Both the position numbers and the translations under genes were made by a program. Below are positions 16,380-19,836 of a DNA stretch of 19,836 bases, one piece after another. The stretch is from Verrucomicrobiaceae bacterium (GTDB lineage Bacteria > Verrucomicrobiota > Verrucomicrobiae > Verrucomicrobiales > Akkermansiaceae). How positions within the stretch are numbered: the stretch's first letter is position 1; each line of letters starts with the position of its first letter. Location: positions 1 to 19,836 of the forward strand of contig CANBTO010000024.1 in the NCBI GenBank assembly GCA_947372405.1, written 5' to 3'. A model generated the notes under the pieces. That model had not been told where the DNA came from. It made no database searches and worked only from the letters and a program-made list of their open reading frames with translations.

Positions 16380-16395
16380 CCACCGTCGTCGGTGG
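16380..16395. other. Hairpin CCACCG-TCGT-CGGTGG
   Basis: Perfect 6-bp stem with a tetraloop. On the minus strand it ends three bases before the ATG of the 19-codon ORF and contains the only Shine-Dalgarno-like sequence (GGTGG), so folding would hide it. No T-run follows in either direction. Confidence 0.35.
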
Positions 16396-16511
16396 CTTCA
16401 GCGGGACGGGAATGCCAAGGAAATCACATCCACCACTAGAATGCTGAAGCTTGGCTTGGGGGGAAGAGCCGTTGGAGCCGCTGGCAAAAGCAGTGGATTA
16501 CGGGGATGGCC

Positions 16512-17420
16512 TCAGTGTGAAGATCTGGCCGGATCCGTGCCAAGGATCTGGGGTTTGATCTGCTTCCATGATTGGATCGCGCTTGTCAGCTTGTCCATGT
16601 CCGCGCCCTTCACACCAAAGAACTGATGCCCGATGGGCCCGCGATAGCCATTGTCGTGTAGGAGACGAAGAAAGGACTCGGTGTCGAATGTCCCCGTGCC
16701 AAGAGGCAGGGTATCCCATGCCTTGGGTCCCTTGTCTGGGATGGGAGACGCGCCGTTGATGGAAACGAGATTCAGATAGGGCGACGCCGTCTTCACCACT
16801 TCCGCAAGACGTCCGCCGTTGCCTGCGAACAGTTCGTGGCAGAGATTGATGGTGACCCCCACGTTGGGAAGATTGACGATTTTGGCGATGCGCACGGCAT
16901 CCTCGGCGGTGGAAACATAGAATCCGGCGTGTGGATAGATCGAAACTTTCAGTCCCGATTCCGCCGCCATGCCCGCGATTTCGGTGACGATTGCCGCAGC
17001 ATCCGGATCCTGCTGCCCGCGTTTGCCATCCCGAAGCGTCATCCAGATGATCGCCTGCGAGCCTGCGAGCATCTTGATCACATCCTTGATGCCAGGGTCG
17101 TATGACTTTCCGGGTTTGTCCACGAAGGTATAGATGTACACCGCCTTGACGGGGACGCCGGCGGCATTGCAGGCCGATATCTTGGTGGCGAAATCCTTCG
17201 GGTTGGTGTAGTTGTAATGGATGCCGTCGTAACCCAGCGCCTTGACGGTTTCCGCCTGTTTGGAAGCTGGCCAGACTCCGCGTCCCACGCCGTTGTCAAA
17301 GGCGAAAAACGACCAGGGTGCCGCGGTTTCGCCCGCGAATCCCCGCTGGGTGCAGGCAAGCAGGAGACAGGTGGCAAACAGTCGAAAACAATGGAAGCTC
17401 TTCATGACGGAGGGAAACAT
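16512..17420 (-). CDS. Exported xylose-isomerase-like TIM-barrel protein (sugar phosphate isomerase/epimerase family)
   Basis: 302 residues. An N-terminal signal peptide ('KSFHCFRLFATCLLLAC', then 'QRGFAGETA') precedes a TIM barrel of the AP_endonuc_2/xylose isomerase-like fold. The 'LLLAC' could be a lipobox, but a type I cleavage after 'GFAG' is equally possible. Metal-site motifs of the family are visible: 'IYPHAGFYVSTAEDAVRIAK', 'NVGVTINLCHELFAG' (the NLCHE signature), 'LVSINGASP' and 'PIGHQFFGVKG'. Planctomycete and Verrucomicrobial genomes carry many such exported paralogues, and their substrates are mostly unknown; sugar isomerisation or epimerisation is the generic expectation. Start is ATG 17420 or ATG 17405 (MKSFHCF); neither has a clear ribosome binding site. 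It lies about 57-72 bases downstream of the response regulator, on the same strand, with a hairpin in between. Confidence 0.87.
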   Translation of the reverse strand: MFPSVMKSFHCFRLFATCLLLACTQRGFAGETAAPWSFFAFDNGVGRGVWPASKQAETVKALGYDGIHYNYTNPKDFATKISACNAAGVPVKAVYIYTFVDKPGKSYDPGIKDVIKMLAGSQAIIWMTLRDGKRGQQDPDAAAIVTEIAGMAAESGLKVSIYPHAGFYVSTAEDAVRIAKIVNLPNVGVTINLCHELFAGNGGRLAEVVKTASPYLNLVSINGASPIPDKGPKAWDTLPLGTGTFDTESFLRLLHDNGYRGPIGHQFFGVKGADMDKLTSAIQSWKQIKPQILGTDPARSSH

Positions 17421-17454
17421 GATTCGATCGCCGGGTTTTCGCGAGCAATACCAT

Positions 17455-17472
17455 ATCCCGACAATACGGGAT
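17455..17472 (-). terminator. Hairpin ATCCCG-N6-CGGGAT, copy 2, just after the response regulator stop
   Basis: Perfect 6-bp stem with a 6-base loop (ACAATA on the plus strand), beginning five bases beyond the response regulator stop at 17477. No T-run follows on the minus strand, so it may be a weak or Rho-assisted terminator, an mRNA-stabilising 3' structure, or a protein site. Its arms are identical to the hairpin at 16319-16336. Confidence 0.35.
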
Positions 17473-17476
17473 GCGT

Positions 17477-18133
17477 TCAGATGATTCCGAGCCGCATGGC
17501 CTTGGCGACGGCACCTGAAAGGTTGTGGACCTGGAGCTTTCCATAGATGTTGCGGACGTGGGTGTCCACCGTGTGGTAGGAAACGCCGAGTTGGTCGGCG
17601 ATTTCCTTCTTGATGTACCCTTTCACCAGCAATGAAAGGGTTTCCCGCTCTCGGTCGGTCAGGTCGATTTCCGGAGTCGCGGGTGTGACTGCGTTGAAGG
17701 TGTTCAGGATCATCCTTGCGATGTGGCTGTTTAGCGGCGCTCCACCCGAGAGCACCTCTTCGATGCCGCGCAGGATCGTGTCGAGACGGTCCGCCTTGAG
17801 CAGGTATCCGCTGGCTCCGGCGGCGAGGGCTTCAAGCACCACCGGCTTGTTGTCATAAACGGTTAGAACCAGAACCTTGGCTTTGGGGAACCGGTCCTGG
17901 ATGACGGGTATCCCCACCACTCCATGCATCCCCGGCAGGCCGAGGTCCAACAGCACCACGTCGATCTGGCTGCGCGGACCGGTACCCTCGATGAAAGACT
18001 CGATCGACGGGAAGGAGAAGCCGCACCTGAGATGATCGCTGGAATTGATGGCCTGCTGGAGCACGCGCCGGTAGTCCTGATGATCTTCTATCAGGCAGAC
18101 GTGGTGGACTGGAGTGGCTGCGGGGTTGCTCAT
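17477..18133 (-). CDS. NarL/FixJ-family response regulator (REC plus LuxR-type HTH)
   Basis: 218 residues. The receiver domain (about 10-125) has the acidic pair E16/D17 in 'VCLIEDHQD', phosphoacceptor D63 in 'VVLLDLGLPGMHG', switch residue T91 in 'VLVLTVYDN' and K113 in 'GYLLKAD'. The output domain (about 155-215) is a LuxR-type helix-turn-helix: 'LTDRERETLSLLVKGYIKKEIADQLGV' and 'SYHTVDTHVRNIYGKL'. All residues needed for phosphorylation are present. Its ATG (18133) overlaps the kinase stop by four bases (ATGA), so it is translationally coupled to its cognate sensor. Targets are unknown; the exported TIM-barrel gene directly downstream and the PATR gene beyond it are candidates by proximity only. 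Confidence 0.95.
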   Translation of the reverse strand: MSNPAATPVHHVCLIEDHQDYRRVLQQAINSSDHLRCGFSFPSIESFIEGTGPRSQIDVVLLDLGLPGMHGVVGIPVIQDRFPKAKVLVLTVYDNKPVVLEALAAGASGYLLKADRLDTILRGIEEVLSGGAPLNSHIARMILNTFNAVTPATPEIDLTDRERETLSLLVKGYIKKEIADQLGVSYHTVDTHVRNIYGKLQVHNLSGAVAKAMRLGII

Positions 18134-19836
18134 TTCCGGGACTGTGAGGGGAAGAGGAGAACAAGACGGGTGCCTCCGCCGGGTTCTGAATCGACTTTTA
18201 AAGTTCCGCGCAGGCTTTCCGCCCGCTGGCGCAGGGTATGGAGGGAGTTCATCATGTCGGCGGCTGGATTTTGAATGCCCATTCCGTCATCCTCGATGAG
18301 CAGTTTGAAATCCGGAGGCTCTTTTTCGAAAACAATGCGCACGTGTTTCGCTTTGGCGTGCCGGATGACGTTGTGAAGGGATTCCTTGAAGAAGAAGACG
18401 AGGTTCTTGCGCTGTTCGAGATCGAAGCTGGGTGATTCGGTGCCCTCGAAGGTCCACTCGTGGTCACGAAGCATGAGCGAGGCGATGTCCCGGAGCCTGT
18501 CGATCAGCGGCTTGCGGGCGCGGTTTGGAGCGAGCGTGATGTCCACGATCTCACGCAGGGCTAGAGAGGTTTCACGTGACAGGCGGTTGATGTCTTCGAG
18601 GTTGCCTGAATTTGGTTCGAGTTCGGAAAGCAGTGCGATGGTGGCGAGGTTGCTGCCGACCTCGTCGTGGAGGTCGCTTGAGATGCTGGCGCGCAGTTGC
18701 CGCAAATTGCGGCGGTTGGCGAGACGGATACGTATTTGCCAGAACGACAACGCGATGACGGCTCCGGCGAGCAATGTAAAGACGCCCGTCAGGGACAATC
18801 GGTGCCAGTAATCGACGAGCTTCGCCCGTTCCGCTGCAAGGCTGGTTTTCTCGCAGATCAAATCAAAGCGCCGCGACAGACTGCGCGCCCACTCGCGCTC
18901 CGGCATGAGTCGTCCGGTGGACGAATAGCCGTCGGTCAGGCTGGCCCGGCTCCAGATCCGCTTCGCGTCGTGCGGGATGCTGTCATAACTGTCAGGCGTG
19001 GAAACGGGTTTGTGCAGCGCGATGTTTTCGAGACCGTTGATTACTTCCATTTCGGAAAGGAGAAGTCGCGGTATGGTGAGCGCATCCGGTGCGTCCAGTT
19101 TATCGACGGAGACACGGACATAGCGGCCGCGGGCTTTGGGGAAATGAAAGGTCTTGGGATTGTATCCCGGATTTGTCATGTCCGCATCACCCGTGGACCA
19201 AAGGGGTTGCCATGAGCCTGCGGCCAGATTGTCCGTAGCTTCGAAGCTGAAGCGGACGGGAAAACCGAAACCCGGTCCCTTGAGCGGCGCGTCGCCCCTG
19301 GCGGCGACCAGACGTATGGAATCAAACTCACGTGTTTCCCCCAAATCAATGATCGCCCATGTGGGCGTTGCGGGACCGCGTCCGAGATCGCCGTGCCAAC
19401 CGAGTGAAATGCCGGGCTCCGGCAGCTCGGGAGGCCCGAGCGGGGACTGCTCGTCCGTTAGATAGTGGATGTTCCATCCGACTTCGCCGTCGATGCTGTA
19501 GTTCGCCTTCAGTGCCGCGTCGCGAGCGATGTTGAGCTGGCCGTGATAGACCATCACCTCGGCGAGGGAGAAGAAACGGACGGGCTTCCCGGGAAGTGTC
19601 GGGAGATTGACGGGTATGAAACGCAGCGAGGTGATGCCCGCGGCTTTCAAATCGAGAAAGACCGGCTCGCCACGGCGCAATCCCAGCCTGGTGTCCGCAA
19701 CCTCGGCGAGAACGAAGCGTTTGGAATCCCCGGCACGGGTGGCCTCGATGCGCAGGCTGGCCGGAAGTCCGTAATTCGATCTCAAGCCGCTCTGCGTGGT
19801 GATCCGCGTGGGAATCATGCCGATGCCGTCAATGGT
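18130..19836 (-). CDS. Sensor histidine kinase with discoidin-like extracytoplasmic region, 5'-truncated by window edge
   Basis: The frame is open to the right edge (codons before the ATG at 19818 read T-I-D-G-I-G), so the true start is outside. Numbering from that ATG: residues about 95-265 look like an F5/8 type C (discoidin/galactose-binding-like) domain ('TWAIIDLGETREFDSIRLVAARGD', 'PVRFSFEATDN', 'RGRYVRVSVDKL', 'LLLSEMEVI'). A second may begin at 'NIALHKPVSTPDSY' with 'SLTDGYSSTG'. One membrane span follows (about 341-360). The cytoplasmic part is HisKA_3-type with His384 in 'SSDLHDEVGSNLA', then HATPase_c boxes: N483 in 'KESLHNVIRHA', 'IEDDGMGI' and 'GGGTRLVLLF'. This fits a NarX-like kinase phosphorylating the coupled NarL-type regulator. 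Sensing of a carbohydrate or polymer is inferred from the discoidin fold. Confidence 0.92.
   Translation of the reverse strand, partial: TIDGIGMIPTRITTQSGLRSNYGLPASLRIEATRAGDSKRFVLAEVADTRLGLRRGEPVFLDLKAAGITSLRFIPVNLPTLPGKPVRFFSLAEVMVYHGQLNIARDAALKANYSIDGEVGWNIHYLTDEQSPLGPPELPEPGISLGWHGDLGRGPATPTWAIIDLGETREFDSIRLVAARGDAPLKGPGFGFPVRFSFEATDNLAAGSWQPLWSTGDADMTNPGYNPKTFHFPKARGRYVRVSVDKLDAPDALTIPRLLLSEMEVINGLENIALHKPVSTPDSYDSIPHDAKRIWSRASLTDGYSSTGRLMPEREWARSLSRRFDLICEKTSLAAERAKLVDYWHRLSLTGVFTLLAGAVIALSFWQIRIRLANRRNLRQLRASISSDLHDEVGSNLATIALLSELEPNSGNLEDINRLSRETSLALREIVDITLAPNRARKPLIDRLRDIASLMLRDHEWTFEGTESPSFDLEQRKNLVFFFKESLHNVIRHAKAKHVRIVFEKEPPDFKLLIEDDGMGIQNPAADMMNSLHTLRQRAESLRGTLKVDSEPGGGTRLVLLFPSQSRK

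Larger units (their letters stand above)
16207..16511. other. 305-bp gap upstream of the PATR gene
   Basis: No standard gene fits here. It holds two perfect hairpins (16319-16336 and 16380-16395) and a 19-codon minus-strand ORF between them (16317-16376). It should also carry the promoter and leader of the PATR gene (ATG 16206), but I could not pick a convincing -35/-10 pair, and no Shine-Dalgarno sequence precedes that ATG. Confidence 0.5.

Noticed and set aside
1..19836. CRISPR arrays, tRNAs, rRNAs, transposases, integrases, attachment sites
   Set aside because: I looked on both strands for regularly spaced short repeats, cloverleaf-like intergenic sequence and mobile-element proteins, and found none. 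The 348-bp tandem is a coding duplication.

Overview
The window looks like a high-GC Verrucomicrobiota chromosome, probably from the Luteolibacter/Haloferula side of the phylum. I infer this from gene content, not from a marker gene. The indicators are a large exported protein built from autotransporter-associated beta-strand repeats with a 'DPDNDGINN' C-terminal tail, a prepilin-type protein with a class III leader, a pseudopilin-like protein behind a Sec-type signal, and a histidine kinase with a discoidin-like sensor. Few starts have a good Shine-Dalgarno sequence. I saw no tRNA, rRNA, CRISPR array, transposase or integrase.

Layout. Positions 1-5919 hold minus-strand genes: prmC (cut by the left edge), a roughly 1050-residue exported protein of unknown function, a small exported pseudopilin-like protein, and an Amt ammonium transporter. 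Positions 6000-8924, also minus, hold lnt (apolipoprotein N-acyltransferase), a RelE/ParE-type toxin with a Phd/YefM-type antitoxin, and an exported SGNH hydrolase. Positions 9020-11714 are the only plus-strand block: a class I methyltransferase, a FAD-dependent oxidoreductase and a type III polyketide synthase, closely packed and probably one biosynthetic operon. Positions 11815-16206, minus, hold the 1222-residue beta-strand-repeat protein followed 27 bases later by the prepilin-like gene. A 305-base gap follows, with two hairpins and a possible 19-codon ORF. Positions 16512-19836, minus, hold an exported xylose-isomerase-like TIM-barrel protein, a NarL-type response regulator, and a sensor histidine kinase that runs off the right edge.

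How the genes work together. The plus-strand trio has the same three functional classes as the Streptomyces srs phenolic-lipid/alkylquinone genes (synthase, methyltransferase, flavin hydroxylase), so a methylated, oxidised alkylresorcinol, pyrone or quinone is a reasonable guess. The kinase and regulator are translationally coupled and form a two-component system whose sensor may bind carbohydrate. The exported TIM-barrel protein and beta-strand-repeat protein downstream of it are possible but unproven targets. The toxin-antitoxin pair has two 17-base direct repeats in its promoter that could be its operator.
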